Source: Pseudomonas grandcourensis
GTDB lineage: Bacteria > Pseudomonadota > Gammaproteobacteria > Pseudomonadales > Pseudomonadaceae
Direction of reading: 5' to 3'
Length of the DNA stretch: 64,000 nt
Assembly (NCBI RefSeq): GCF_039909015.1
Contig: NZ_CP150919.1
Location: 5,122,501 to 5,186,500, forward strand
The first letter of the stretch is position 1. Each line of letters opens with the position of its first letter. The position numbers and the translations under genes were made by a program. This document shows positions 38,027 to 47,476 of this stretch, piece by piece. The notes below the pieces were generated by a model that was given only the letters and a program-made list of their open reading frames with translations, searched no databases and was not told where the DNA came from.

Positions 38027-40006
38027 ATGAAACCTGTATTGCCCCACGCCCAGCTCGACTGGGACGACCAAGGTCGCCCGTATTCGCGAGTGTTCGACGA
38101 TGTGTATTTCTCCGACAAGTCGGGGCTGGACGAAACCCGCTATGTCTTTATTGAGCAGAACCGATTGGCGGAGCGCTTTGCGGCCTTGCCCGAGGGCGGG
38201 CGGCTGGTCATCGGGGAAACGGGGTTCGGCACCGGGCTGAATTTTTTGTGCGCCTGGCAGGTGTTCGAGCAACACGCGGCGGCCAGTGCGCGGCTGCATT
38301 TTGTCAGCGTCGAGAAGTACCCGTTGAGCCCCGATGACTTGCAACGGGCCCTGGCGCTGTGGCCGGAACTCAAGGTGTTTGCCGATCAACTGCTTGAGCA
38401 ATATGTGGCCATCCATCAGGGTTTTCAGCGCCTGACACTGGACCACGGCCGCGTGACCCTGACGCTGCTGATCGGCGATGCACTGGAGCAACTGCCGCAA
38501 CTCGATGCCCGAATCGACGCCTGGTTCCTCGACGGTTTCGCCCCGGCGAAAAACCCCGACATGTGGACCGCCGAACTGTTTGCCGAACTCGCACGCCTGG
38601 CCGCCCCCGGTGCTTCCATCAGCACCTTCACCAGCACCGGTTGGGTGCGACGCCTGCTCAACGCCGCCGGCTTCAAGATGAAACGCACCCCCGGCATCGG
38701 CCACAAATGGGAAATCCTGCGCGGCGAGTTCCTCGGCTGGCCCCAGGAAATGCCGGCCCCGGCCCTGGATAAACCCTGGTTTGCCCGCCCGACCCCGTTG
38801 ACCGGCGAGCGCCAGGCATTGGTGATCGGTGCCGGCCTGGCCGGTTGTGCCAGCGCCGCCAGCCTCGCCGCGCGTGGCTGGCAAGTGACTGTGCTGGAGC
38901 GCCACGACGCCATCGCCCGGGAAGCCTCGGGCAACCCGCAGGGCGTTCTCTACCTGAAGTTATCCGCCCACGGCACGGCACTGTCGCAAATGATCATCAG
39001 CGGATTCGGCTACACCCGACGCCTGCTCGAACACTTGCAACGGGGCCGCGACTGGGACGATTGCGGCGTGTTGCAACTGGCCTTCAACGCCAAGGAAGCC
39101 GAACGCCAGGCGCAATTGGCCGCAGCGTTTCCAGCGGACTTGCTGCACCTGCTGGATCAACCAGAGGCACAGGCCGTGGCCGGTGTCGGGCTGGCACAGG
39201 GGGGCCTGTTCTATCCCGAAGGCGGCTGGGTCCACCCACCGGCGCTGTGCCAGTGGCAGGCTGCGCATCCACAGATTCAATTGCTCACCCATCACGATGC
39301 GCTGGAACTGCGCAAGGTTGAAGGCCGTTGGCAAGCCTGGGACGGCGAGCGCTTGCTTGCCGACGCCCCCGTGGTGGTGCTCGCCGGCGCAGCCGAAATC
39401 CAGCGTTTCCCCGAGAGCGCCGGGTTGCCGCTCAAACGCATACGCGGGCAAATTACGCGCCTGGTGCAAACCCCGCAAAGCCAGGCCCTGAGTACCGTGG
39501 TGTGTGCCGAAGGCTATGTCGCCCCTGCCCGTTTGGGCGAACACACCCTGGGGGCCAGTTTCGATTTCAAGAGCGACGACCTGACGCCGACCACGGCAGA
39601 ACACCTGGGCAACCTGGCCATGCTCGAAGAGATTTCCCACGATCTGGTCGAGCGTCTACAGGCCGATAAACTGGCGCCTGAAAGTCTCCAGGGTCGCGCT
39701 GCCTTTCGCTGCACCAGCCCCGACTACTTGCCAATCGTCGGCCCATTGGCCGACACCCAGGCATTCACCCAAGCCTATGCAGCGCTGGGCAAGGATGCCC
39801 GGCAGGTGCCGGACGTCGAATGCCCATGGCTTGACGGCTTGTACATCAACAGCGGTCACGGCTCGCGCGGCCTGATCACCGCGCCGCTGTCCGGAGAACT
39901 GCTGGCGGCGTGGCTGGACAACGAACCCTTACCGTTGCCCAGAAGCGTGGCCGAAGCCTGTCACCCCAACCGGTTTGCCCTGCGGCGCCTGATCCGGGGC
40001 AAGTAG
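38027..40006 (+). CDS. mnmC: Bifunctional tRNA mnm5s2U34 methyltransferase / FAD oxidoreductase
   Basis: 659 residues carrying out the last two steps of mnm5s2U34 formation. N-terminal methyltransferase (about 1-240: GETGFGTGLNFLCAW, WFLDGFAPAKNPDMW) and C-terminal FAD oxidoreductase (from about 262: ALVIGAGLAGCASAASLAARG). Full-length with both halves intact. ATG 38027 is close to the divergent pap start with about 150 bases of shared upstream region. Confidence 0.96.
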   Translation: MKPVLPHAQLDWDDQGRPYSRVFDDVYFSDKSGLDETRYVFIEQNRLAERFAALPEGGRLVIGETGFGTGLNFLCAWQVFEQHAAASARLHFVSVEKYPLSPDDLQRALALWPELKVFADQLLEQYVAIHQGFQRLTLDHGRVTLTLLIGDALEQLPQLDARIDAWFLDGFAPAKNPDMWTAELFAELARLAAPGASISTFTSTGWVRRLLNAAGFKMKRTPGIGHKWEILRGEFLGWPQEMPAPALDKPWFARPTPLTGERQALVIGAGLAGCASAASLAARGWQVTVLERHDAIAREASGNPQGVLYLKLSAHGTALSQMIISGFGYTRRLLEHLQRGRDWDDCGVLQLAFNAKEAERQAQLAAAFPADLLHLLDQPEAQAVAGVGLAQGGLFYPEGGWVHPPALCQWQAAHPQIQLLTHHDALELRKVEGRWQAWDGERLLADAPVVVLAGAAEIQRFPESAGLPLKRIRGQITRLVQTPQSQALSTVVCAEGYVAPARLGEHTLGASFDFKSDDLTPTTAEHLGNLAMLEEISHDLVERLQADKLAPESLQGRAAFRCTSPDYLPIVGPLADTQAFTQAYAALGKDARQVPDVECPWLDGLYINSGHGSRGLITAPLSGELLAAWLDNEPLPLPRSVAEACHPNRFALRRLIRGK

Positions 40007-40096
40007 TCGATACAGCAGCCGAAGTCGCCCTCACGGGGCGATTCGGCCGTGGTCTGTCGCGCATATAACTCATCGATCTAAAACTCCCCTTACCGA

Positions 40097-40150
40097 GGAG
40101 GGTCACTTTCTGAGTACCCGCTGTTTCGGCGCGGTATCGATTGACCCTCC
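40097..40150 (+). promoter_or_regulatory. Hairpin in the NAGGN operon leader
   Basis: GGAGGGTCA (40097-40105) pairs exactly with TGACCCTCC (40142-40150); between them TACCCGC can pair with GCGCGGTA with one bulge, giving an extended stem ending 26 bases before the first start codon. No T-run follows, so it is not a classic terminator. Role unknown; the operon is osmoregulated in other species. Confidence 0.45.
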
Positions 40151-40176
40151 CCAACGGAAAAACCGGTAAGGAATTT

Positions 40177-41949
40177 ATGTGCGGATTAGCTGGCGAGTTA
40201 CGTTTTGATCATCAACCTGCAGACCTTGCAGCCATAGAACGAATCACCCATCACCTGGCCCCTCGCGGCCCCGACGCCTGGGGATTTCATAGCCAGGGGC
40301 CGGTTGCCCTGGGCCATCGGCGCCTGAAAATCATGGACCTGTCGGACGGCTCGGCACAGCCGATGATCGACCCGCAACTGGGCCTGTCCCTGGCCTTCAA
40401 CGGGGCGATCTACAACTTTCCTGAACTGCGCACGGAACTGGAAAGCCTGGGTTACGCCTTCTACTCCGGTGGCGACACCGAAGTGTTGCTCAAGGGCTAT
40501 CACGCCTGGGGCGAAGCGCTGCTGCCAAAACTCAACGGCATGTTTGCCTTTGCCGTTTGGGAGCGCGATGCCCAGCGTCTGTTCATCGCCCGCGACCGTC
40601 TCGGTGTGAAACCGCTGTACCTGTCGCGCACCGGCCAGCGCCTGCGCTTCGCCTCGGCGCTGCCGGCATTGCTCAAGGGCGGCGACATCAACCCGATCCT
40701 CGATCCTGTGGCCCTCAATCACTACCTGAATTTCCACGCCGTGGTCCCGGCACCGCGCACCTTGCTGGCGGGCATTGAAAAACTGCCGCCGGCCACCTGG
40801 ATCCGCATCGAAGCCGATGGCCGCACCGAGCAGAAAACCTGGTGGACCCTGCCCTACGGCCCTCACGCCGATGAGACGGATTTGACCCTCGAAGATTGGC
40901 GCGACCGCGTGCTCGACAGCACCCGCGAAGCGGTAGCGATTCGTCAGCGTGCGGCGGTGGATGTCGGCGTGCTGCTGTCCGGTGGTGTCGACTCGAGTTT
41001 GCTGGTGGGCCTGTTGCGGGAAGTCGGCGTGGACAATCTGTCGACCTTCTCCATCGGCTTCCAGGACGCCGGCGGCGAGCGCGGTGACGAGTTCCAGTAT
41101 TCGGACCTGATCGTCCGACACTACGGTACGCAGCATCACCAACTGCGCATCGACGAAAAGGAAATCATCGAACAGCTGCCCGCCGCATTCCGCGCCATGA
41201 GCGAACCGATGGTCAGCCACGACTGCATCGCCTTCTACCTGTTGTCACGGGAGGTGGCCAAACACTGCAAAGTCGTCCAGAGCGGCCAGGGCGCCGATGA
41301 ACTGTTCGCCGGTTACCACTGGTATCCGCAAGTGGACGGCGCGAGTGATCCGTATGCCGCGTACCGCGAAGCATTTTTCGACCGCAGTTACGACGACTAC
41401 GCCGCCACCGTGCAACCGAAATGGCTGACCGCGAATGACGCCGCCGGTGACTTCGTCAAAACCCATTTCGCCCAGCCCGGTGCAGATGCGGCGGTGGACA
41501 AGGCCTTGCGCCTGGACAGTACGGTGATGCTGGTGGACGACCCGGTCAAACGCGTCGACAACATGACCATGGCCTGGGGCCTGGAAGCGCGCACGCCGTT
41601 TCTCGACTACCGCCTGGTGGAGCTGTCGGCACGGATTCCGGGGCGTTTCAAACTGCCGGACGGCGGCAAGCAAGTCTTGAAAGAAGCTGCGCGACAAGTG
41701 ATTCCCAGCGAAGTGATCGACCGCAAGAAAGGTTACTTCCCGGTGCCGGGCCTCAAGCATTTGCAGGGCGATACGCTGGAGTGGGTGCGCGAGCTGCTGC
41801 TCGATCCCAGCCAGGATCGCGGCCTGTTCAACCCTGCGATGCTCGACCGTCTGCTGACTGATCCACAGGGGCAATTGACGCCGTTGCGCGGCTCCAAGCT
41901 GTGGCAACTGGCGGCCCTCAACCTGTGGCTCAGCGAACAAGGAATCTGA
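40177..41949 (+). CDS. N-acetylglutaminylglutamine amidotransferase (AsnB-like)
   Basis: 590-residue asparagine-synthetase-like enzyme. The N-terminal Ntn glutaminase has Cys2 (MCGLAGELRF) and the ATP-PP domain has LSGGVDSSLLVGL near residue 270. In the NAGGN osmolyte pathway (described in Sinorhizobium and P. aeruginosa) it amidates the C-terminal glutamate. The neighbours, ATP-grasp synthetase and M42 peptidase, fix this role over plain asparagine synthesis. ATG 40177 follows a GGTAAGGA site and exposes Cys2 as needed. Confidence 0.93.
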   Translation: MCGLAGELRFDHQPADLAAIERITHHLAPRGPDAWGFHSQGPVALGHRRLKIMDLSDGSAQPMIDPQLGLSLAFNGAIYNFPELRTELESLGYAFYSGGDTEVLLKGYHAWGEALLPKLNGMFAFAVWERDAQRLFIARDRLGVKPLYLSRTGQRLRFASALPALLKGGDINPILDPVALNHYLNFHAVVPAPRTLLAGIEKLPPATWIRIEADGRTEQKTWWTLPYGPHADETDLTLEDWRDRVLDSTREAVAIRQRAAVDVGVLLSGGVDSSLLVGLLREVGVDNLSTFSIGFQDAGGERGDEFQYSDLIVRHYGTQHHQLRIDEKEIIEQLPAAFRAMSEPMVSHDCIAFYLLSREVAKHCKVVQSGQGADELFAGYHWYPQVDGASDPYAAYREAFFDRSYDDYAATVQPKWLTANDAAGDFVKTHFAQPGADAAVDKALRLDSTVMLVDDPVKRVDNMTMAWGLEARTPFLDYRLVELSARIPGRFKLPDGGKQVLKEAARQVIPSEVIDRKKGYFPVPGLKHLQGDTLEWVRELLLDPSQDRGLFNPAMLDRLLTDPQGQLTPLRGSKLWQLAALNLWLSEQGI

Positions 41950-41952
41950 CCG

Positions 41953-43698
41953 ATGAAACCTCACGCCACGGCTTTCAGCCAACGCCTGTTGCGCGGCCAG
42001 TCGCCATCCTACGAACGCTTGCAGGCACGTCTGGCCGAGGATGGCAGTGAACTCGGCGGGGCGCCGATTGCCGTGCATTGCGGCTGGGGCCGCTTGCTGA
42101 TCGGCCATACCTTTGCCGATGCCGCGAGCCTCGCAGGCGAGTTGCTCAACGAGCAGCCCGGCGAGCGGGACATTGCCCTGTACGTCGCCGCGCCCCAGCA
42201 AGTGCTGGGGCTGGAGCCGACGCAGCTGTTCCTCGACCCGTCCGATACCTTGCGCCTGTGGTTCAGCGACTACCGTCAGGCGACCCGGGTGTTTCGCGGT
42301 TTTCGCATTCGACGCGCGCAAAGCGATGCCGACTGGCAGGCGATCAACCAGCTGTATCAGGCCCGCGGCATGCTGCCGATCGATGCCACCCTGCTCACTC
42401 CGCGCCATCTGGGCGGCCCGGTGTACTGGCTGGCCGAAGACGAGGACAGCGGCGCGGTCATCGGCAGCGTCATGGGCCTCAATCACCACAAGGCCTTCAA
42501 CGATCCGGAAAACGGCAGCAGCCTGTGGTGCCTGGCGGTCGACCCGCATTGTGCGCGGCCGGGTGTCGGTGAAGTGTTGGTGCGGCATTTAATCGAACAC
42601 TTCATGAGTCGCGGGCTCGCCTGCCTCGACCTGTCAGTGCTGCACGACAACCGCCAGGCGAAAAGCCTTTACGCCAAGCTCGGTTTTCGCAACCTGACGA
42701 CCTTCGCCATCAAGCGCAAGAACGGCATCAATCAGCCGCTGTTTCTCGGGCCCGGCCCGGAAGCTGCGTTCAACCCCTACGCACGGATCATTGTCGAGGA
42801 AGCACACCGTCGTGGCATCGATGTGCACGTCGATGACGCCGACGCCGGGATGTTCACCCTCAGCCATGGCGGGCGCCGGGTACGTTGCCGCGAATCCCTG
42901 AGCGACCTGACCAGCGCCGTCAGCATGACCCTGTGCCAGGACAAAAGCCTGACCCACAAAGTGCTCAAGGCGGCCGGCTTGAAACTGCCGGCGCAGCAAC
43001 TGGCGGGTAACGCCGATGACAACCTGGCGTTCCTCGATGAACACCAGCGCGTGGTGGTCAAGCCACTGGATGGTGAACAGGGCCAAGGGGTGGCGGTGGA
43101 TTTGCGCACCATCGAGGAGGTGCAGCAAGCCATGGAAGCCGCTAGCCACTTCGACAGTCGCGTGTTGCTGGAAAGTTTCCACGAAGGCCTGGACCTGCGC
43201 ATTGTGGTGATCGGTTTTGAAGTGGTCGCCGCCGCCATTCGCCGGCCTGCCGAAGTGGTGGGCGACGGCCAGCACTCCATCGGTGCATTGATCGAAGCCC
43301 AGAGCCGACGGCGACAAGCGGCCACGGACGGCGAAAGCAAGATCCCGCAAGACCAGGAAACCCAGCGCACCTTGCGTGCCGCCGGATACGACTACACCAG
43401 CATTCTGCCGACCGGTGAGCACCTGTTCGTACGGCGCACGGCGAATCTTCATACCGGTGGCGTGCTTGAAGACGTCACGGCAATCCTGCACCCGACGCTG
43501 GTGGACGCCGCCGTCCGCGCGGCCCGGGCTCTGGACATTCCCATGGTCGGCCTCGACCTGATGGTGTCCGCCGCTGACCAGCCGGACTATGTCTTTATCG
43601 AAGCCAACGAACGGGCCGGGCTGGCCAATCACGAACCGCAGCCGACGGCGGAGCGGTTTGTGGATTTGTTGTTTCCGTACAGTCAGCCAGCGGTTTGA
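41953..43698 (+). CDS. ngg: N-acetylglutaminylglutamine synthetase (GNAT + ATP-grasp)
   Basis: 581 residues. A GNAT acetyltransferase domain (about 115-260; CLAVDPHCARPGVGEVLVRHL) precedes an ATP-grasp ligase (about 320-575; VVVKPLDGEQGQGVAVDLR, FIEANERAGLANHEP) related to cyanophycin synthetase/glutathione synthetase. It acetylates and joins the two glutamine units of the osmolyte NAGGN. Starts 3 bases after the amidotransferase stop. Confidence 0.93.
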   Translation: MKPHATAFSQRLLRGQSPSYERLQARLAEDGSELGGAPIAVHCGWGRLLIGHTFADAASLAGELLNEQPGERDIALYVAAPQQVLGLEPTQLFLDPSDTLRLWFSDYRQATRVFRGFRIRRAQSDADWQAINQLYQARGMLPIDATLLTPRHLGGPVYWLAEDEDSGAVIGSVMGLNHHKAFNDPENGSSLWCLAVDPHCARPGVGEVLVRHLIEHFMSRGLACLDLSVLHDNRQAKSLYAKLGFRNLTTFAIKRKNGINQPLFLGPGPEAAFNPYARIIVEEAHRRGIDVHVDDADAGMFTLSHGGRRVRCRESLSDLTSAVSMTLCQDKSLTHKVLKAAGLKLPAQQLAGNADDNLAFLDEHQRVVVKPLDGEQGQGVAVDLRTIEEVQQAMEAASHFDSRVLLESFHEGLDLRIVVIGFEVVAAAIRRPAEVVGDGQHSIGALIEAQSRRRQAATDGESKIPQDQETQRTLRAAGYDYTSILPTGEHLFVRRTANLHTGGVLEDVTAILHPTLVDAAVRAARALDIPMVGLDLMVSAADQPDYVFIEANERAGLANHEPQPTAERFVDLLFPYSQPAV

Positions 43699-43791
43699 CA
43701 CACCTGTGTTGCCTGCTCGCGAAGGCGGACTGACAGGCAACACAAATCCCTCATCGAAACCATCGGTGCGCTCAACTCATCAGGAGTTTCC

Positions 43792-44982
43792 ATGATCAGC
43801 AAAATCCCCGAACCGGACCTCGGTTACCTGCAAAAAGTGCTGCTGGAAATGCTCGCCATTCCCAGTCCCACCGGGTTCACCGACACCATCGTGCGCTACG
43901 TCGCCGAACGCCTTGAAGAACTCGGCATTCCCTTCGAGCTGACCCGTCGCGGCACCATCCGTGCCACGCTCAAGGGCAAGAAGAACAGCCCCGACCGCGC
44001 CGTTTCCGCCCACCTGGACACCATCGGCGCGGCGGTGCGTGCGGTGAAGGACAACGGCCGCCTGAGCCTCGCGCCCGTCGGCTGCTGGTCCAGCCGCTTT
44101 GCCGAGGGCAGCCGGGTCAGCCTGTTTACCGACAATGGCGTGATCCGCGGGAGCGTCTTGCCGCTGATGGCTTCCGGTCACGCCTTCAATACCGCCGTGG
44201 ATGAGATGCCGATCAGTTGGGATCACATCGAGTTGCGCCTGGACGCCTACTGCGCCACCCGTGCCGACTGCGAGTCGCTGGGCATCAGCGTCGGCGATTT
44301 CGTCGCCTTCGACCCGCTGCCGGAGTTCACCGAAAGCGGCCACATCAGTGCCCGTCACCTCGACGACAAGGCTGGGGTGGCCGCACTGCTGGCGGCGCTC
44401 AAGGCCATCGTCGACAGTGGTGAAGAGCTGATGATCGACTGCCACCCGCTGTTCACCATCACCGAGGAAACCGGCAGCGGCGCGGCGGCGGCATTGCCCT
44501 GGGATGTCAGTGAGTTCGTCGGGATCGACATCGCACCGGTCGCGCCTGGCCAACACTCCAGCGAGCACGCGGTGAGCATCGCGATGCAGGATTCCGGTGG
44601 GCCGTATGACTATCACCTGTCGCGCCACCTCTTGCGCCTGGCCAGCGACAATGAGTTGCCGGCACGCCGCGACCTGTTCCGCTACTACTTCAGCGACGCC
44701 CATTCGGCGGTGACCGCCGGTCACGACATTCGTACCGCCCTGCTCGCCTTCGGCTGCGACGCCACCCACGGTTACGAGCGCACCCACATCGACAGCCTCG
44801 CCGCCCTGAGCCGCCTGCTCGGTGCCTACATTCTCAGCCCGCCCGTGTTTGCCAGCGATGCACAACCGGCCAAGGGCTCACTGGACCGCTTCAGCCATCA
44901 GCTCGAACATGACACCCAGATGGAAAGCGATACACGGGTGCCGTCGGTGGACAGCCTGGTGGGGCAGCGGTCGGAGAGCTGA
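43792..44982 (+). CDS. NAGGN-system M42 family peptidase
   Basis: 396-residue co-catalytic metallopeptidase. Metal-ligand motifs are AHLDTIGAAV, RHLDDKAGVAALLAAL and TITEETGSGAAAALPWDV; a final His is in THGYERTH. In NAGGN clusters this peptidase is the conserved third gene and is thought to turn over or tune the dipeptide. About 93 bases after ngg with its own AGGAG site; likely same operon. Confidence 0.92.
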   Translation: MISKIPEPDLGYLQKVLLEMLAIPSPTGFTDTIVRYVAERLEELGIPFELTRRGTIRATLKGKKNSPDRAVSAHLDTIGAAVRAVKDNGRLSLAPVGCWSSRFAEGSRVSLFTDNGVIRGSVLPLMASGHAFNTAVDEMPISWDHIELRLDAYCATRADCESLGISVGDFVAFDPLPEFTESGHISARHLDDKAGVAALLAALKAIVDSGEELMIDCHPLFTITEETGSGAAAALPWDVSEFVGIDIAPVAPGQHSSEHAVSIAMQDSGGPYDYHLSRHLLRLASDNELPARRDLFRYYFSDAHSAVTAGHDIRTALLAFGCDATHGYERTHIDSLAALSRLLGAYILSPPVFASDAQPAKGSLDRFSHQLEHDTQMESDTRVPSVDSLVGQRSES

Positions 44983-45012
44983 TCCAGGATCTTCATCGCC
45001 AGGTATAACGCT

Positions 45013-45104
45013 ATCGCGAGCAAGCTCGCTCCCACAGTTGATCGGTGGTGAACACTAATATCCGGTCCGCCGCTGAACCCTGTGGGAGCGAGCTTGCTCG
45101 CGAT
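45013..45104. repeat. Inverted REP pair, GCGAGC family
   Basis: Perfect 25-base inverted arms (45013-45037 and 45080-45104) 42 bases apart, directly after the NAGGN peptidase gene. Confidence 0.9.
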
Positions 45105-45193
45105 GGCGGCGGATCGGACAACATAAAACGACCAAACTAGCGGCAATCTCGCATTCGCCGTAGCATCGCGCCATTGATCCAACCGAGGTGCCT

Positions 45194-45421
45194 ATGCTGA
45201 TCCCCCATGAACAACTTCAAGTCGACACCCTCACCCGCCTGATCGAGGATTTCGTGACCCGCGACGGCACGGACAACGGTGACGACACCCCCCTGGAAAC
45301 CCGCGTACTGCGCGTGCGCCAAGCGCTGACCAAGGGTCAGGCACTGATTGTCTTCGACCCGGAAAGCGAGCAATGCCAACTGATGCTCAAGCACGACGTG
45401 CCCAAGCACCTGTTTGACTGA
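45194..45421 (+). CDS. YheU family protein (UPF0270)
   Basis: 75-residue conserved protein, MLIPHEQLQVDTLTRLIEDF then VTRDGTD and LRVRQALTKGQALIVFDPES, matching the YheU family. ATG 45194 is preferred over the GTG two codons upstream. Function unknown. Convergent with the csrA paralogue: the two stops are 5 bases apart. Confidence 0.9.
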   Translation: MLIPHEQLQVDTLTRLIEDFVTRDGTDNGDDTPLETRVLRVRQALTKGQALIVFDPESEQCQLMLKHDVPKHLFD

Positions 45422-45426
45422 AGCTT

Positions 45427-45612
45427 TCAGCGCCCCTTGGTTTTCGCCAGTTTGTTCTGGATGCGTTCGTAGATTTCGCAGCGGTGCACATTGACGTCCT
45501 GAGGCGCTTCGACGCCAAAGCGAATGTTGTTTCCGTTGATCGCGAGAACGCGCACGGTAATGTTGTCACCGATGGAAATGGTTTCGCCCACAACGCGAGT
45601 GAGTACAAGCAT
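45427..45612 (-). CDS. csrA: CsrA/Rsm family RNA-binding regulator (divergent paralogue)
   Basis: 61-residue member of the carbon storage regulator family, which bind GGA motifs in mRNA leaders. [20 protein letters not shown] is the canonical first strand pair. The critical arginine near residue 44 is kept ([12 protein letters not shown]), but the usual HREEI reads HRCEI, and several core positions differ from RsmA/RsmE. P. fluorescens strains carry several Csr paralogues; this looks like the less studied one (RsmI-type), an assignment I cannot confirm. Convergent with yheU. Confidence 0.88.
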   Translation of the reverse strand: MLVLTRVVGETISIGDNITVRVLAINGNNIRFGVEAPQDVNVHRCEIYERIQNKLAKTKGR

Positions 45613-45766
45613 GAGGAGTGTCCTTCAGGGGTTTCTGGCCCTTGAAGATGCCCGGCCCGACGTACACCCACAATGCTCCGACAGCCAACCAGAACGGGCT
45701 GACAACCCTTGACGCACACCACTTACGGAAAGGTCTGACAGGCCGGCTGAATGTAGGGCCGATCTG

Positions 45767-46099
45767 TCAGGACGCGGAGAATCGCGGCCCGAACAGAATG
45801 ATGCTCGCGCCGATCACACACAGCGCCACACCGAGCCAGTCCGAACCCAGCGGACGAATCCGCTCGACCACCGCCAGCCAGCCAATCGAAGCAATGATAT
45901 AGATGCCACCGTAAGCGGCGTAGGCGCGTCCGGCGTAGGTGGCTTCGATCCGGGTCAGCAGCAGGGCGAACAGGGTCAGGCTCAGGAGTGCCGGCACCAC
46001 CCACCACATGCTTTTACCCTGGCGCAGCCACATCCAGAAGGCAAAGCAACCGGCAATTTCGAACAGCGCTGCGAGGAAAAACCACAGGTAATTGAGCAT
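45767..46099 (-). CDS. YnfA family small membrane protein
   Basis: 110 residues, four hydrophobic spans, with the UPF0060/YnfA blocks [20 protein letters not shown] and [16 protein letters not shown]. Related to the small multidrug resistance fold; function mostly unproven. Confidence 0.92.
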   Translation of the reverse strand: MLNYLWFFLAALFEIAGCFAFWMWLRQGKSMWWVVPALLSLTLFALLLTRIEATYAGRAYAAYGGIYIIASIGWLAVVERIRPLGSDWLGVALCVIGASIILFGPRFSAS

Positions 46100-46163
46100 G
46101 CGAGCGTCTCGCGAGGATGGCCGAAAGAGGCCACCCTAACCACAGCGTTGCCTGTGGGCAAGA

Positions 46164-46979
46164 TCAGCTTGCCGATTGCCTGGCCTTGGCGCGCATTTTA
46201 TCGGCCATGGCGGTCATTTCGTTGTAGAGCAATTGCGGGTTCTTCTGCTTGATCGCCCAGGCCATGCGCCCCTGTTCGTGGGGCAGGATCATGAACTCGC
46301 CGGCGGCGACCTGCCGGTAGATGTAGTCGGCGATGTCGGCGGCGCTGATCGGCGAGCTTTCCAGCAACTTGCCGACCTGGGCTTTCATGGCCGGGGTCGG
46401 GCCGCGGAAGGAGTCCAGCAGATTGGTCTGGAAGAACGACGGGCACACCACATGCACGCCGACTTCCTGATGCGCCAGCTCGATCAGCAGGCTTTCGGAT
46501 AACGCCACCACGCCCGCCTTGGCCACGTTGTAGTTGCTCATCGCCGGGCCTTGCATCAGTGCGGCCATGGACGCGATGTTGATGATCTTGCCTTTGCTTT
46601 TTTCCAGCAGTGGCAGGAACGCCTTGCAGCCCTTGACCACGCCCATCAGGTTGATCGCGATCTGCCAGTCCCAGTCCTCCAGGGACAGTTCACTGAAAAA
46701 GCCGCCAGATGCTACACCCGCGTTATTGACGATGACATCGATGCCCCCGAGCTTGACCTCGCAGGCCTGGGCGAACGCTGTCAACTGGCTGTAGTCGCGT
46801 ACGTCACAGCGCTGGATAAAACCGTCGCCGCCCGCTTCGCGGACCAGCTTGAGGGTTTCCTGCAAACCGGGCTCGCTGACGTCCGACAGGGCCAGTTGCC
46901 AGCCTTCACGCGCCCAGCGCAGCGCGATTTCGCGACCCAGGCCAGAGCCTGCACCAGTGATCATCATGCGATTTTGCAT
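46164..46979 (-). CDS. Short-chain dehydrogenase/reductase
   Basis: 271-residue classical SDR. MMITGAGSGLGREIALRW (cofactor), VNNAGVASGG, and the catalytic Ser/Tyr/Lys in IASMAALMQGPAMSNYNVAKAG split over that block. ATG 46979 is chosen because the family begins here; the frame runs 39 codons further upstream without homology. Substrate unknown. Confidence 0.9.
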   Translation of the reverse strand: MQNRMMITGAGSGLGREIALRWAREGWQLALSDVSEPGLQETLKLVREAGGDGFIQRCDVRDYSQLTAFAQACEVKLGGIDVIVNNAGVASGGFFSELSLEDWDWQIAINLMGVVKGCKAFLPLLEKSKGKIINIASMAALMQGPAMSNYNVAKAGVVALSESLLIELAHQEVGVHVVCPSFFQTNLLDSFRGPTPAMKAQVGKLLESSPISAADIADYIYRQVAAGEFMILPHEQGRMAWAIKQKNPQLLYNEMTAMADKMRAKARQSAS

Positions 46980-47264
46980 AGCAAACAGCCTTGTTGTTCT
47001 CGGAAGATGCACGGAGTGTAGCGAAGGAAATTGCCCGACCCACGCTCCATCAGATTGCTGAATGGCCCGAGCAAACTGCGGGAGCGTCTGACGCAATCAA
47101 GGCAACTACAAAAGAAATAAGACCCCGTGCGAAATACTTCAAAAAAACCTGGAATTTTCCTGCATGCGCAAGAGTCGGATTTTTTAAGCAGCTCGAATTT
47201 ACTTCATTCCCGCTGACCTTGATTGGCATGGTCAATCCACTGCATTTTCGACAAGGAAATAGAC

Positions 47265-47417
47265 ATGGGCACAATACTGATCATCATTCTGATCCTGTTA
47301 CTGATCGGTGGTTTACCGGTCTTCCCGCACTCCAGAAGTTGGGGTTACGGTCCGTCCGGAATCCTCGGCGTCGTATTGGTGGTGCTGTTGATCCTGCTCT
47401 TGCTCGGCCGAATATAA
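47265..47417 (+). CDS. DUF3309 small membrane protein
   Basis: 50 residues: a first hydrophobic span (ILIIILILLLIGGLPVFP), a loop SRSWGYGPSG and a second span ending GRI. This matches the short DUF3309 proteins common in Proteobacteria and often stress-linked. AAGGA lies eight bases before ATG 47265. Function unknown. Confidence 0.8.
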   Translation: MGTILIIILILLLIGGLPVFPHSRSWGYGPSGILGVVLVVLLILLLLGRI

Positions 47418-47430
47418 CTATCCGCCAGGC

Positions 47431-47462
47431 AAAAAAAGAGGCCCTTTGAAGGGCCTCTTTTC
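47431..47462. terminator. Bidirectional intrinsic terminator
   Basis: Perfect 11-bp stem AAAAGAGGCCC / GGGCCTCTTTT with a TTTGAA loop and A- and T-runs on both sides, between the DUF3309 gene and the convergent LTA-synthase-like gene. Confidence 0.9.
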
Positions 47463-47476
47463 TATTGCGTCACAAC

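Noticed and set aside
47100..47264. ECF sigma (AlgU-type) promoter before the DUF3309 gene
   Set aside because: The only similar hexamers (GAATTT and GTCGGA) match poorly and have the wrong spacing.
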